From NCBI GenBank assembly GCA_035235625.1, contig CP141145.1, forward strand, positions 35,568,668-35,632,667: a stretch of 64,000 nucleotides of DNA, given 5' to 3'. Below the pieces are notes generated by a model. That model did no database searches. It saw only the letters and a list, made by a program, of their open reading frames with translations, and was not told the origin of the DNA. How positions within the stretch are numbered: the first letter of the stretch is position 1; every line of letters begins with the position of its first letter. Origin of the DNA: Saururus chinensis. Its lineage: Eukaryota > Streptophyta > Magnoliopsida > Piperales > Saururaceae. The position numbers and the translations under genes are program-made. This document shows positions 1 to 12,300 of the stretch, piece by piece.

Positions 1-125
1 CAGATACCAATTGTAAGCCAACCTACATTTTGTCAACAGCAATCTACTTGTGAACGTTTTTTTCATGTATGTAGCATTTAGATGATGTATCATTTAAAAA
101 TTAACATGTATATATGTTCAATCAG

Positions 126-1603
126 GTAAAAATGCCATCACTTCCTCAACTTCCTCGACAAAGAGAGCTTGTTGCTCAATTAGGGCCAATTCATGCAAGA
201 CTTTCCTGTGAAAACTATATTGCCAAAAGGCATCCTGTCTATAAGTGCAGTGAGGTTCAGGTGCGTCAAAACTTTAATGCCTGCTGCTGGTAGTTAGATT
301 TTTGTATTTTTTAAAGGTATGGTGTGTTTGTGGGTGTTAGAGATAGTGCTTATTGCTTTTCGAGAACTGTCTTCAGAAGATGCAAGTGTTTGCTTGTGTC
401 TAGGCCACAATATCTTTTCAGAACAAATTTTATAGGTCGTCTAGTATTTTCTGGTCAATGGTCATGCAAATTTGTTATAATGCATTATCAATCATCCCTA
501 ACAATGAATTTATGGTATACTTGTGGCATTATGTGAACATTACGTCTGCTCATTGCTTGGGCTGAATATTTACTCTTGAAATTGTAAAAAATAGATGATC
601 TATGCTGTTTATGTTGCAGGCAGAAGCTGCTGGGCATTTCTTATCTGTCATGAGATCCTACTTGGAGTCACTTTGTTCAGAGTTGCGTACTCATACTATA
701 ACCAGTGTTCAATCAAATAATGACAAGGTTGGCAAAGAATTAGTTCTAACAGTTGGTATACATGTGCATAAGATAGAGAGTTCAAAGCAAAAAGGAGATA
801 TGGAAAACTGGTTGCGAGCAGGGAGTGGTTGTGCGGCATATTTGCTTTCGGGCTCTACTTAACAACAGCGTGTTATGTTTAGAAAGCACTACTGGAAAGA
901 GCACTCAGTTCCTTCTAACAACTGATAAAATAAGTCTTATTTTTTGTCCATCAAATAATAATCCTTCTAGGATATTGCTTTACAGGTTTCTTCTCTACAT
1001 TGGCTTTTATCATTCACTGAATATATGCTTGTGGTGGGGGAAACTCTGGATTTATAAATTGTAACAATACTTTAGACATAGCAATAAAGCAAGATGCTAG
1101 AATAGTTCGTACCCTAACAAGGTTGCGTATCTTCGGAAGATTGGCAATGTTATTGTCATTCTTTATATCACTAGGCTGTTAATAAGAAATTATCTTGCAG
1201 TATTACCCGTTCCACTTTCTTGGTTCATTTGTTATCTGTTCATCTCATCAGGTATCATTGCTTCTTAAAGACAGCTTCGTTGATTCATTTCCTAGTAGAG
1301 ACAAACCTTTTATAAAGGTATTACATCCTCTTAGTCAATTTTTATTGTATTACTGTATTTATTGTGCTAAAAAAGGGTTCTGTCTACTGTTTTGTTCTAG
1401 AAGGAACAATTTTTTAGCACAAGTTTCGAGGTATTCTAACCCGTTCAATTTCATGATATAGTTTCTTTCCTTATCTAGCTTGATTATGTCCTGTTCATAT
1501 TTGATTAACATGTGGTCATTATATGTTTTTGCAGCTTTTTGTAGAGACACAACTATTCTCTGTACTGTCTGATTCCCGCCTGTCCAGCTATGAGCATGAA
1601 TAG
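126..1603 (+). CDS. DENN (AEX-3) domain protein, 3' part of gene
   Basis: Partial gene; the 5' end lies left of the window. Five phase-0 exons can be placed with AG/GT borders: 126-260, 620-727, 1252-1317 and 1535-1603 join in frame, and positions 1-125 are intron. The encoded tail contains the segment LFVETQLFSVLSDSRLSSYE just before the TAG stop at 1601-1603, which resembles the end of the dDENN region, where proteins of this family have an F-x-x-T-Q-x-F pattern. An upstream exon carries PSLPQLPRQRELVAQLGP. (Four exons are visible in the window; any others are upstream.) DENN proteins are typically exchange factors for Rab GTPases in membrane traffic; that role is from the family and is not shown here. 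No frameshift or stop is seen in the four exons, so the gene looks intact. Confidence 0.8.
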
Positions 1604-3960
1604 TTCCTTAACTTAGAAATCTATTTAAGTTTCTTCAGTAACTTCAGCGTCATTGTCTTGAAGCATAAGTCTTCATTATTTAAGAAAATGGCTGCAAAAG
1701 AAAAAGAAATAATTTGGATGCAAATCAAGAATCATCTTGTGAAACAGTTAGCTTCTATGGAGCCCTGACAAGAGACCCTCTATGCTGGAAAAGTGGAAAG
1801 GTCAATTTTGTCACAAAATAATGCGGGTTACTAGCATTCTGGCCCCACAATATTCTTCATGACTGATTTTAAAGTCTCAAGAGTCAAGACTATCTTAATT
1901 TAGAGTCCTGCACCCCTTATGTTATACTAGTGTATCTGTAATACCAATACATTTAACACAGTACAGGGGTGGCATATTTTGGAAAGAAAAGAGGAAGAGA
2001 AAAGTATGAGAGGTCACTCAAGGAATATGCTCTTTCAAACTCGGATGGAGAAAGCCTGGCGTGAACCGCATGTACATGGAAATAACTGGATAGAATTTTG
2101 ATCTCCGGATGACACTGCTCGGGAGAAATAGAGGAGATCAACGACACGGAGGTAAATGAGTTATACTATTTGTACATTCTTTGTAACAATCAATATATTA
2201 AGAAGACCTTTCTGTGGTGTACTTGATCATGTATGGTTGAATTTTGTCACAGGACACTTGGAATACTGATCTTTCTAATTTTTAAAATCTTAAAATATAT
2301 GTTTGAGATTAAATTGCTTGTTGAGGTGTATTAGGCCCTTGTATTAACAAAAAAAGACTTACCTGCCATATTGTCATGAAGGATACTGAGCCAGGTAAGC
2401 TTCACTTTTTATGCAGCGACTGGTTTGCTTGGAACCAAGGCCCAACAAATGCTTGATGCCGTACATCCTTGGCATATGGTCGTTGGTATGGCTGATCGCT
2501 GTTCAGGTTATTTTAATGACCCCTGCGTGTGTGGATTCGGTTAGAAAAGCGTAACAAGTTTGGTAAATTAAAATAAGCAGATATCAAATTGATTCTTGAG
2601 GGGAAAAGTCATGAGAGATGAATAATTTTGTTAATTATTCTAAAACAGAATTGATTGCCAAAAAAATTCAATTGCCTGAAATTAAATCCTGAATCAGTTA
2701 AGGGTAACCAAAAAGGTAAACATAAAAACAATGGTTGGATAACCTGAATCACTCCGCCAAATAAAAATCAATTGGATATCTCAACCCCGAACGACAGCGT
2801 AAGTTGTAGACTATGCATTGTGCTGTCGCCTGTTGATCGGTTTCTACACTACTTTGATTTTAGCTTGGGCGGCCCAAACTGATCATGGTGCACTGAAGAA
2901 TTTAGTTGGCTCTGCAACTCATGGATCTAGAAAAAAAATTACGGTACGAAGGTCTGTTAGGCTTACCTGATCGAAACTAAGGAGAATGGGTAGAGCCAAC
3001 CAGAGTTTTACTTCAACGTAGAGACGAGAGAGAGAGAGACTTAATGATATATCACTGAGCTGGTATGGTCCCTTGTGAACTCAAGCCAAACTCTCCAAGA
3101 GCCAACTAATAACATTTTACGATATAGGAACAATCATTGTTATTAGAGCAAGGAGTGTGAGTGTGGAGGACCTGACGAGAAGGGGAAGGGCAACCGGCCT
3201 TTTAAATTACGGTATCCGGGTAAGTCGATATATAGCTATAGCTGTGTGACCAACGAAGTGGAGTTCAAACTCAAAACCTCAGCTTCATGAAGCGTGTCAT
3301 GGCCATCCCACCACCAATACTCCGTTGGTTAATGTAGGAACAATTATCAAAGGGAGATAGAAGTTCTAGTGCGAGATACAACAATGAAGGCTAATTAAGG
3401 GTACTTTGCATTATGTACTGCGCACATGTTGTGCCTGCCTATCAATTTTGTCTGAATAAACTCGCTAAACAAATTATATTGATGTTAGAGCTTCCAAACA
3501 TGAGGGCAGTGACCAACGGGCAAGGTTGCGACCAAACCATATCGTAAGCTACCAATTGGCCCAAGGAGACTAGTGTCTTATTTTGGTAGTGGGCCATGCA
3601 TACTTGTGTGACTATGCCATGTGTCTGAAACGAGGTACCATTGAGATGAAGCTGCTATAAATGGCACTGATAAGATTGTGAGGCTCCTTGCTTTTCAGGA
3701 AAGAGGGTCCTTCAAATGCCTTCCCGATCTTATTCGACATCAGTTGTTGTTGTTGGATATATAGTAATCAAATTATTATAACAGGCTCAAGTCAGGATGT
3801 TATCTTTCACCAGAATTTATTCAAAGTTTTAGATTATACTCTATCCGTCACATATTAATAGTTATATTTGAAAAAATAATATTTTTTATTGAATGGTAAA
3901 ACTCACATTAAAGTGAAGAAAAATTATTAAAAAAATAATTACCCAAATCGCATAGAGAGA
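1604..3960. other. Intergenic, 3' flank of DENN gene
   Basis: No supported gene. The first few hundred bases are probably the 3' untranslated region of the DENN gene. A short open stretch of 44 codons beginning at 2412 (MQRLVCLEPRPNK...) follows an AG and contains a hydrophobic run, but I recognise no family. A 14-base GA run lies near 3030. From about 3840 the sequence becomes very AT-rich and leads into the inverted repeat at 3961. Confidence 0.5.
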
Positions 3961-4234
3961 AAAATATTTTCTAAAGTGGTGTCCGTTTTGGCCATGTAGG
4001 CGCCAGCCAAGCACTGGCGCCCGCATGATATTTTTTTATATTTTTACCAATTTTATCCTTTTGAAGGACAAAATCAGTTTTAAGTTAATTTCAATTTCAT
4101 CCTTCTGAATGATGAAATCCGATTTTAGCATTTTAAGTATATTTCATTCTTGCGAAGGACGAAATCAACTTAAAACTGATTTCATCCTTGAAATCAACTT
4201 ATGAGTTGATTTGGTCTCCTTCAGAATGATGAAA

Positions 4235-4497
4235 TTCGCAACCTATATATGCCCCCGCTCCTTTCCCGGCCATTCTTCGTTCCTCCCATAGTTCGGTGCC
4301 AGTTCATCGCGATCCGCCATCCGCCGACCTCCGTCATTCATATCCGCCCTCTAGATATGTCGTCCACCACCAAATGTCGCCTAGATCCGCCTCCACCTTG
4401 TACATATCCGTTGTCAGCCGAGATCCACTTCAATTTTGCCCAAATCTGCCACAAATTTGCCCAAATCCACCCAGATCCGCTGCAATTTTGCCAGGTA
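4235..4497 (+). other. Possible promoter and first exon of the PMD transposon gene
   Basis: A TATA-like CCTATATATG at about 4241-4250 is followed by a locally GC- and C-rich stretch in AT-rich surroundings, an ATG at 4358, and an open frame that reaches a plausible donor AG-GTATAAG at about 4495. The encoded peptide is low-complexity and unlike known domains. It may be the non-conserved 5' exon of the decayed PMD gene downstream. This rests only on position, composition and the donor-like site. Confidence 0.25.
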
Positions 4498-5329
4498 TAA
4501 GCTTTTTTCTCTACATTTTACTACTTGTCCCTATAATTTGATTACTTGTCCGCTACAATTTTTATTATTTCCATCTCTTTCAATGGATGCCCTATTCTGT
4601 TTCTGTATTCCTTTTAACTATCCGGATTGATCATGTATTGAGTTTCTCTGTTGTGCTAAGATTTGAATTCTGTTATGTACGTTTTATTGATTTGGATTAG
4701 TATCTCACAACTGTTGAGCTTCTTAATTAATTTTTTCTACTTGCTCATAATATGCCATGGCTATTGTGTATAACGAATATGTTGTTGTTGGTCCAATATT
4801 TTGTTCATTACACTAAGGGAAAAAAATGTTAAATTCATTATTTTGCTGCTTTACTTCCATCTTGTTGGATCTAATAGTTTATTTTATCTGTTTGAAATAT
4901 TTTGATTCGTTTCTTAAATGTAAATGTAGTTATTGTCGTTCTTGAAGTTTTTTAATTAATATTCTTTCTTGTTTAGGTGAGATTTTTTTAAAAAATTCAC
5001 TGTGATTTAAATTCGCATATTCCATCGAATATTAATTTTACCTTCTTTAAGGGTCTGAAAGTGTTAGTTTACTGTTACCGGCTGGCTGATTTGACTGGTT
5101 GTCTTAATTTTTCACTCAAGGCATGCATTAGCACTATGAATTTCAGTGTTAAGGGAGTGGAATTGTGCTATATTTTTTGTTGTTTGAGTAGAATTGCTTG
5201 GTTAAGCTTGAGTGCACTGAACATTTTAGATACCTCCGAGAGTGGCCCATTGATGAGTGTATTTCGCCATACATCTAGTGAGCATTATTTAGACACTTTA
5301 TTCATATGCAATACATTCATCTCGATAGG

Positions 5330-6640
5330 CCTTTGCTCACAGCTCTTGTCGAGAGATAGAGGAGGGAGACACAGACATTTCACCTACCTTATGGGGAGAT
5401 GTCCATAACTCTTATGGATATGGTAGTTCTTCTAAGACTTCACATCAATGGACAGACAGTTACAAGCACGACAGGAGGAGAAGATTTAGATTTATTTAAT
5501 CATACTCCTTGGTAGAGCATCTTCTCCTTCAGTGATGCGTGGTAGACGAATGAGCCTTAGATGACTATTAGGTGAGTTTCATGCTCTCCCAGTAGATGCC
5601 ACTGGGATAGTGATCGAGTAGCATGCACGCACATTTTTGTTACATTTACTTGGGCTACGATATTTGTGGATAGCACGAGTAACCATGTTCATATTGCCTA
5701 TCTCTCCCTCCTGGCAGATTTTGACATAGCGGGCACTTACGCATGAGGCAATGCCACCCTTGCATTCTTATATCGAGAGTTAGGGAAAGCTTTTCAGACT
5801 ATGACCTCGAGGATTGCAGGCTGTCTGACCCTTCTTCAGGTAAATGAATTCGTTGAAGTTAACATTTTTTACACGTACAATTACTTTGCGTTTTTAATAA
5901 CTTTTATAATATTTTGTGACACAACTATGGTTATAGGAGCATTTACATGTCAAACGACTAACTATTGAGATGGGTCACATAGTCGAGGGTGCTCCATTAG
6001 GAGCTAGGTAGGGTATTTTTTTACACTTATATTTTTAGCATAGTTTTATTTGGATGTGCTGAATTTATGTTTAAAATTTGACTCCTTAAGGTGGAATGTT
6101 CGGAGGAGAAAAATAGAAAATCCATAAGGAGTCCTTCATTTGTATAGAGGAGAGTTAAACCGCCAGTGGCATTCTCAGGTAATTTTATTTTATTATCACA
6201 TTTAATATAATGATTATAAGTTATGTAAGGTCATTAAAAACTAATTATGCTTATAAATTGTGTAGGTCATTTGGCAGCCATACTCGCTTGAGGCGTTGGC
6301 TGAGTTACCTCCTCTTTGTACAGCAGGAAGAGATGTGTGACTCTCTCAAACTCCGCTCATCTGTTTTGAGATTGTCGAGTTGTACGTGCTTGATCGTGTG
6401 ATGCTCCAATTTAACTTGGAGCAAGAGGCCCTTCCTCGTACAGTAGAATTTGTCCATTGGATCACTCAACAAGGCCTCCATATTACCAACTAGACTCTAC
6501 ATCTTGCAGCATATATCGCTCGATGGGATAATAGGAGAGCCACTATTATCTCAGGGGAGATGGTTACAACATCGTGAGATGCTCGTAGCCCATATATGCA
6601 ATAGTATTTACCCATTATGCGTAGCTATATTTTACCATGC
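5330..6640 (+). pseudogene. Decayed plant mobile domain (PMD/MAIN-like) gene
   Basis: Several conserved blocks of the plant mobile domain can be read in order on the + strand, in different frames and broken by stops. Near 5335-5510: LTALVER, then a TAG where family members usually have W, then TFHLPYGEMSITL and a segment ending in a second TAG. Near 5730-5840: ATLAFLYRELGKAF followed by RIAGCLTLLQ, ending at a donor-like AG-GTAAAT. From 5938: EHLHVKRL after an acceptor-like TATAG. Near 6090-6180: a LYRGELNRQWHSQ block. From 6265: VIWQPYSLEALAELPPLCTAGRD in its parts, then VMLQFNLEQEALPR. The PMD occurs in MULE and Ty3/gypsy transposons and in host MAIN genes. Stops and frame changes make this copy a pseudogene. 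No transposase DDE or zinc-finger segment was recognised. Confidence 0.65.
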
Positions 6641-7024
6641 GATGATGTAGAGGACATGACATATCAGCCTAGGGGTGCGTCTGAGCAGCATATGTGATGT
6701 TATACAAGGATTGAGGTTGCTTCTGATTTTAAGTTATCTAAAAAAAATTTAAGAAGATTTTGTCCAAAAGGATGAAATCAACTTTTAAGTTGATTTCATT
6801 CTTCGTAAGGACAAAGTCAATTTTAAGTTGATTTCGTTCGTTGCAAGGACAAAATCCACTTAAACATCGAAACCTTTAGTCAGAAAGATGAAGTGTAGAG
6901 ATCTCGTCCTTCAGAAGTACGAAATCAACTTAACACTAATTTCATCCTTCAAAAGGACAAAATTAGTAGAAATATAAAAAAATACCACGTAGGCGCCAAC
7001 ACTTGATTTCGACAGAGGCCTTAA

Positions 7025-7350
7025 GTCCTCGTCAAATGCTGCATATTGTGACGGTGACCACCTCCCACCAGGAGTTTTCCAGAAGTTTTTAAGTTTCGTG
7101 GTGGGGAGTATCCCCCAACAAATAAAACTGCATTATATGGAGAATAAAAGTCCCTGTCAATGTTTGCATATTGTGGCGGTGACCTCTCCCCGCCAGAAAC
7201 CATCCAGAAGTTTAAAAAAATTATGAAGGTTTCTTGGTGAGGGATACCATCCATCAAATAAAACTTATTTACATAGAGACTATAATTCTCCGCCAAATTC
7301 TACATATTTTGGCGGTGACTACCATTCGCTTGAAATCATTTAAAAGTTTT
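7025..7350. repeat. Three diverged tandem copies of a ~120-bp unit
   Basis: Copies begin near 7027, 7152 and 7288. Each starts with a form of TCAAATGCTGCATATTGTGG followed by CGGTGAC, continues with a CAGAAGTTT block and, in the first two, an ATCAAATAAAAC-type block about 80 bases further on. The third copy is incomplete. The unit fits no gene and lies between two inverted-repeat fragments of the surrounding transposon region. Confidence 0.65.
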
Positions 7351-8474
7351 CCAAATAAGCAGCAATGCAAAGGGGAAAGGGAAAAAATCATAGAAAATGA
7401 GCCACAAGCGATAGGGAAGAAGAAAAATGGTCGAGGAAGAAAAGCCACAAGCAACGGGGGAGATAGAAGAGCTCAATGTTACGGGGTAGCGAAGCGGACT
7501 ATCCGTGACACATGCTGGGGCGCACACACGTGGGAAAGTGTTGTATACTAGGTGTGCATGCATTGTGGGAACTGCCCATAGTATTCCATATCATGTGTGC
7601 AGGTGTTGTGGGGAAGGCCCACAACGTTGTGCAACATGTGCAACATTGTGCAGAATGCATGCAACGATGCACACACATAGTTGGCTATGTTGGGACACAT
7701 GGCCGACTAGCACATATTTGAATACTTAAGATATCCCCTTCCCCCTCTATAGTGTTAGAGTGTCCTTGGGAGTGATTTCGGGCTATTTGGCAAAGTTTTG
7801 TTTGACCATGCCCGTACAACCACTTTTGCTGCCACTCTAACAGAATGGAGAAAATCTTTTATACTATATAGGGGGGACATAGTGAGTTGAAATAACAAAG
7901 CTATTGGTATGATACCTATCCTTGCAACCGGCTGTCTCAGATGGCAACGAAGGCTTATTGCCTTGCTAACCATCATGCCAGGAGCCCCATCCGCTGGGGG
8001 ATGGGGCTCTCCGACCCGTCGGGTGGCCGTCCGGCCTTATGACCCTGTTGGATACAAAGACCCTGGCATGCACTTGGCTGAGATGGATTGTCCGGATGTC
8101 CAGGTTGCCTAAGTTTGATCCGTACATAGCAAGGGGTGTCCCCCTCCGGCTAGCTTGCTTGAGAAATGTCCTGGCATGTTCGCACGTCCGCCTTGGGATG
8201 GGTTCGTTGCTTGGCTTCATAGGCTGGATGCTTAGTCGAATGACACGAGGCCATGACCTTGACGAAGAATGACTTACTCGCTTGGTTGTTTGGCCTTGCG
8301 AGTGCCGCACGGTGGGCGTCCCCGTGACATCACACTGGAAAGGGAAGATTAGGAATGAGGCATTGAAAGAGTAGAAATAAAATTAAAATGAATAGTGAGA
8401 GATAGGGGGTATTTAGTAATTTTTTTAAGGTGTGTAAAATATGGGAGGGCTTAAGTAAAACTTAGGGGGGGGGG
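7351..8474. other. Unassigned sequence inside the compound element
   Basis: No gene recognised. At 7500-7700 there is a GCA/TGTGCA-rich stretch with repeated CACATG and TGCATGC words. At 7975-8330 there is a GC-rich block with open frames on both strands, none of which match a family I know. The base composition of that block differs sharply from its AT-rich flanks, so it may be a captured or inserted fragment. An 11-base G run (8465-8475) marks the junction with the CT/GA element. Confidence 0.4.
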
Positions 8475-9082
8475 GATCTGCGTGGTTTTTTAAAAAAAAA
8501 TTATGATTTCGTCCTTTAGAAGGATGAAATTAATACTGTATACTGAAATCATTACTTCTCTCTCTTCCCTCTCTTCACTCTCTCTCTCATCTCTCTCTTC
8601 ACTCTCTATCCTCTCACTCTCTCTCTCCTCACTCTCTCCACTCTCTCTCCTCTTTCTCTCCCTTCTCTATCTTTCTCCACTCTATCTCCTCTTTCTCTCT
8701 CCTCTTTCTCTCCCTTCTCTATCTTTCTCCACTCTCTCTCCTCTCTCTCACCTCTTTCTCTCTCTATTCACTCTCTCTCTCTCTCTCTTCTCTCCTCACT
8801 CTCTCTCTCTCTCCACCCTCTCTCTCTTCACTCATCTTTCTCTCTCTCCTCTTTAAGAGAAGAATAGAGAGAGAAAGAGGAGAGAGAGTGAGTGGGGAGA
8901 GAGAAAGAGGAGAGAGAGGGAGTGAATAGAGAGAGAAAGAGGAGAGAAGAGAGAGAGTGAAGAGAGAGAAATACTGATTTCGTCATTTTAAATGACAAAA
9001 TCATAAAAAAAGTCATGCAGGCACTAACTACTTGGCTGGTGCCTGCGTGGCAAAAAATAATACCACTTTAAAAAATATTTTT
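8475..9082. mobile_element. Non-autonomous foldback element with CT and GA arms (copy 1)
   Basis: Order from left: truncated inverted-repeat block with CTGCGTGG (8475), palindromic unit GATTTCGTCCTTTAGAAGG (8505-8530), a pyrimidine tract almost purely C and T (about 8536-8850), a purine tract of G and A (about 8853-8972), a second GATTTCGTC unit (8976-9002), and the complete inverted repeat (9003-9082). The CT and GA tracts are roughly complementary and could pair. The same order recurs at 47675-48751. No coding capacity. Confidence 0.65.
8536..8972. repeat. CT-rich then GA-rich simple-sequence tracts
   Basis: About 310 bases of CTCTC/CTTTCTC words followed directly by about 120 bases of GAGAGAG/GAAAGAGG words. 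Longer words such as CTCTCTCCTCTTTCTCTC recur several times, showing expansion of compound units and not just dinucleotide slippage. Open frames across it are composed of Ser and Leu and are not genes. Confidence 0.9.
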
Positions 9083-9155
9083 TAAAATAATCTAAATTAA
9101 TAAATAATTTTTTTAAAATTATTATTTAAATAAATTTCTCTAAAATTAAAATAGG

Positions 9156-9376
9156 AAAAAGTTTATGTGAGCCCGGGCTCATATACACCTATGTGAGCCC
9201 GGGCTCTATGGACCTTCAGATTTACATCAGGCGACCTATAATACTCATGGATATTTAAACTCATAAGTATTATGGGCTATCAGATGTAAATCCGACGACC
9301 CATAGAGCCCGGGCTCACGTAGGTGTATCTGAGCCCGGGCTCATAAAAACGGGTCTCATAAAAATAGTAAACTTTT
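9156..9376. mobile_element. Palindromic foldback MITE
   Basis: Almost the entire 220-base segment is an inverted repeat folding about a centre near 9258. The left arm has two GAGCCCGGGCTC palindromes (near 9169 and 9191), followed by CTATGG and GATTTACATC. The right arm carries the same blocks inverted, again with two GAGCCCGGGCTC. The outer edges AAAAGTTTA (left) and TAAACTTTT (right) continue the symmetry. No reading frame of interest. The superfamily is uncertain because I could not identify a clear target duplication. Confidence 0.75.
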
Positions 9377-12300
9377 GTTTAAACTTAGGTCGGAGTTACG
9401 TTTTAAAAATAGGTGAACTTTGTATGCACGTTGGTTTTGACGTATGTAGAGAGATACGTGATGAACTTTGATTTGGCCTGTAGTAAAAAAATAATATAAT
9501 AGGCAAAAAAGAACTTCGTTTTAACGTGTAAAAGATAGCCGGAAGACGATAGGACAATGGGAAGGGAAAGACTTTTTTGGCTTCTAGTGGGAAAAGATGA
9601 AATATGATGGTAGAACTTCATTTTCACTCAGTAAAAGTGGAAGACGATGGGAACATTGAGAAGGGAAGACCAGCGTGGCAGCATGAGTGGTTACTGGTTA
9701 GATGTTGGAATTGGATGCATCCAAATCTCGGTAAGCTCGGGTCTATTAATCACGATTCACGATGGCGAGAATCGGGCAGCGTCCAGTTTTTAGAGTCCTT
9801 CCGGTTCAGCTCGGGTCAGAGGTTTTAATCAACATCATGAAATGATGATTATAGATCTCTCCCTAACACTGATAAAACCGATTTCAGGGTGAGCTGACCT
9901 AAACGTTTCCCTACATATATGTTTGCGTGTGCATTCGATCATGTGCTCTTCCCTTTGGTCAGTCGATCGGGGCTCAAATAGTCAATGCAGAGGCGAATCT
10001 ATGTTCCATTTCTTTCCCACGTTCTCCTTAGATTTATCCTTGGTTGTTGCCTGCTCATAATTAACTCCACCTTCTACACATTCGCACAAAATAAATTAAG
10101 AGGGATTTCTTTAAGAACGAATTCTACATAAAATGGCACGATTCTTTCAAAGCACAAATATACAACAATAAGAGCGTCAACAAAGAGATAAGCCATTATG
10201 TATGTAGACAAGAATAGATGACATTAAATTCCTGGTATGGTGATGTATCATGTATGGACGAATTCACTGCTGTAGAAAGGATACAGATGCTAATGTATTA
10301 ATACAGTGAGTTGTTCCCTATTTATTGTATAAGAATGAAATATTTATACAAGATTATGGTTATCAGGTTATCGGTGTCTTGGCTTGGCTAATAGAAGGCA
10401 AGAGTCTGACATAAGATCATGCGTGATCATAAAGGCATGAACTTGTCTTGAATTGCTCAAACCCTTTGATAAAAACTTGGGACTTGTAAGGGAAAATAAT
10501 TACATCTTGCAACATGTTGAAGCTTAAATGTCATGCACCAAAAGACAACCAAATCCTTCTAATTTACACACTTAGGAACAAAATGCATGCCCAAAAGTGT
10601 CGAGTTCAACGCTACGCAGATGATGAGATGAATTTGCTCATATTAAATGATCAAATATAACATCAGTCAGTAGTAGCATGAATTTTCTCTATCCAACATT
10701 GACCTTAATTTATTTGCCTAGATTCTGGGTCAATCTTATCACTAAATCTCAGCACTTGCTGAACAAGTGCCATTGTGCATTAACCTAAGTAACAATCATA
10801 CATAAAATAAAACTAATGGAAAATATTATGGTTCAATTTAAATAAGCATGATCTTCACCCTGCATGAGTTGCATATCTTTATCTTGGAATTCTTAATCAT
10901 AATAAGAATTTAGTGGTTGAGAGAAAGGCCATCTAATTCAAATAGGGACTCGACGTCGAGCATATATAACATGAACAACGCAAGCAGGGCTGGATTAATA
11001 AGCTTAGGTGACTGCCTAAAGGCATGCCCATCCACAAAGAAATATCTATGTTTATATAAAAATAAATGGAAAGAATCTTTAGGCCCTCCCTTTTCTCTTT
11101 TACTACAGATTTTCTATATTTAAGGTCTCACCTTATAGAACAAAAAAGGAAAGGCCTCACCTTACTATTCTTTGTTCAATGCATGCTCCCAGCCTCCCTT
11201 CAAGATAAGCATCTCCAACTATGATTAGATTATAACAAAATTTATACCACTTATACCCAAATAAAGAAATCTATAACTAAGAGTTGGATGATGATTGATG
11301 AACCTAGCTAAAATCTTTCTAACCTCCATGTTTAGCGCACTAGCCATTTATATAAAATCATTCTTCATTTTCTTCTCTTTTTTATCTTATTAGTAACACT
11401 TAAATAAGTAATTTTAAACTTAAATTTATTTTAAATAAAATTATTAGCTCTATATTAACAATTAATTAATTATATATATTTTTATATAAAATTTTAAAAA
11501 AACTATTTCATTTGAACTTTTCATGTAAGCCACTTGGGAGTTAAGGTGCATGCATGTGCAGCTTTGGTTCCTGATTTTATGTTTTGTCGTGGACTATTTA
11601 GTGGCTTTTGCATATTCTTTTCGGTACAAGGCTTTTGCAAATTAATGATGCTTTTGCAGTTCTACCTTCGAACCGGTGAACTATGGCACCGCGGAAATAA
11701 CGTTAGCCTAGTTTTCTTAAGAACGTGGCTAAACTCTTTTCTCTTCTTGTTTTTTTCTCTCCTTTCTCCTTCTCAGTCACACTATTGGTAGCCGCAACCA
11801 AACCAGTGGAGGAGCCATGGCTCGACCAAGTCAGGTCAGACCCCGTGACTGCCTGCTAGCCACAGCTCGACTAGGTCAAACTAAGTTTGGCCAAAGGTTA
11901 TCTTGACTTGGCCACTGCTCCGGCCTGGCTGGCCACCTCGACCGGGCTAGATCTAGCATGTCTAGAACTATGTCTTGGCTGGCCCATGCCCATGCCCATG
12001 CCCAAGCCGCCCCTGTGTCGGAGTTGGAGAAAAAGGTTTTTTTTTTCCGGGAGGGTCCGGGAGGGAGGGACTGATGAGAGAAGATAGATGGAGTCCCGGA
12101 GTAAAAAAATTGATATTTTCTCCTTTGTTTAGGGATAGAGGAGTTACTGAGGTGCAAATTAAATAGTTACAATTTTTTTTCTTGGCGTCTAGCCTAAATA
12201 AACTATATGACCATAGCTTCTTAGCTATGCTATATAGAGCTCCAAACATGATATATAAAGGCAACTCGCCATCTCTATGGCCCTATGTTACATGGCCACA

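Larger units (their letters stand above)
3961..9082. mobile_element. Compound DNA-transposon region bounded by inverted repeats
   Basis: The left edge (3961-4040) and right edge (9001-9082) are imperfect inverted repeats. Reading inward from each edge, both have AAAATATTTT, then AAAGTGGT, a GCCA-G-AGGC-CCAGCCAAG block, a GC-CTGCATGA-like block, a T-rich stretch, and a palindromic unit of the type GATTTCGTCCTT/AAGGATGAAATC. A third inverted copy of the inner block lies at 6900-7003 and a truncated fourth at 8475-8530. The region is therefore either one 5.1-kb element or two related elements side by side (about 3961-7003 with the PMD gene, and 8475-9082 with the CT/GA arms), separated by 7004-8474. 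Mutator-like (MULE) affiliation is inferred from the long inverted repeats and the PMD gene. I could not fix a target-site duplication. Confidence 0.6.

Noticed and set aside
2412..2546. Short open frame after an acceptor-like AG, with a hydrophobic run
   Set aside because: Only 44 codons, no family match and no neighbouring exon that joins it in frame.
7966..8310. 114-codon minus-strand open frame in a GC-rich block
   Set aside because: No known domain, overlapped by open frames on the other strand, and located inside a transposon region.
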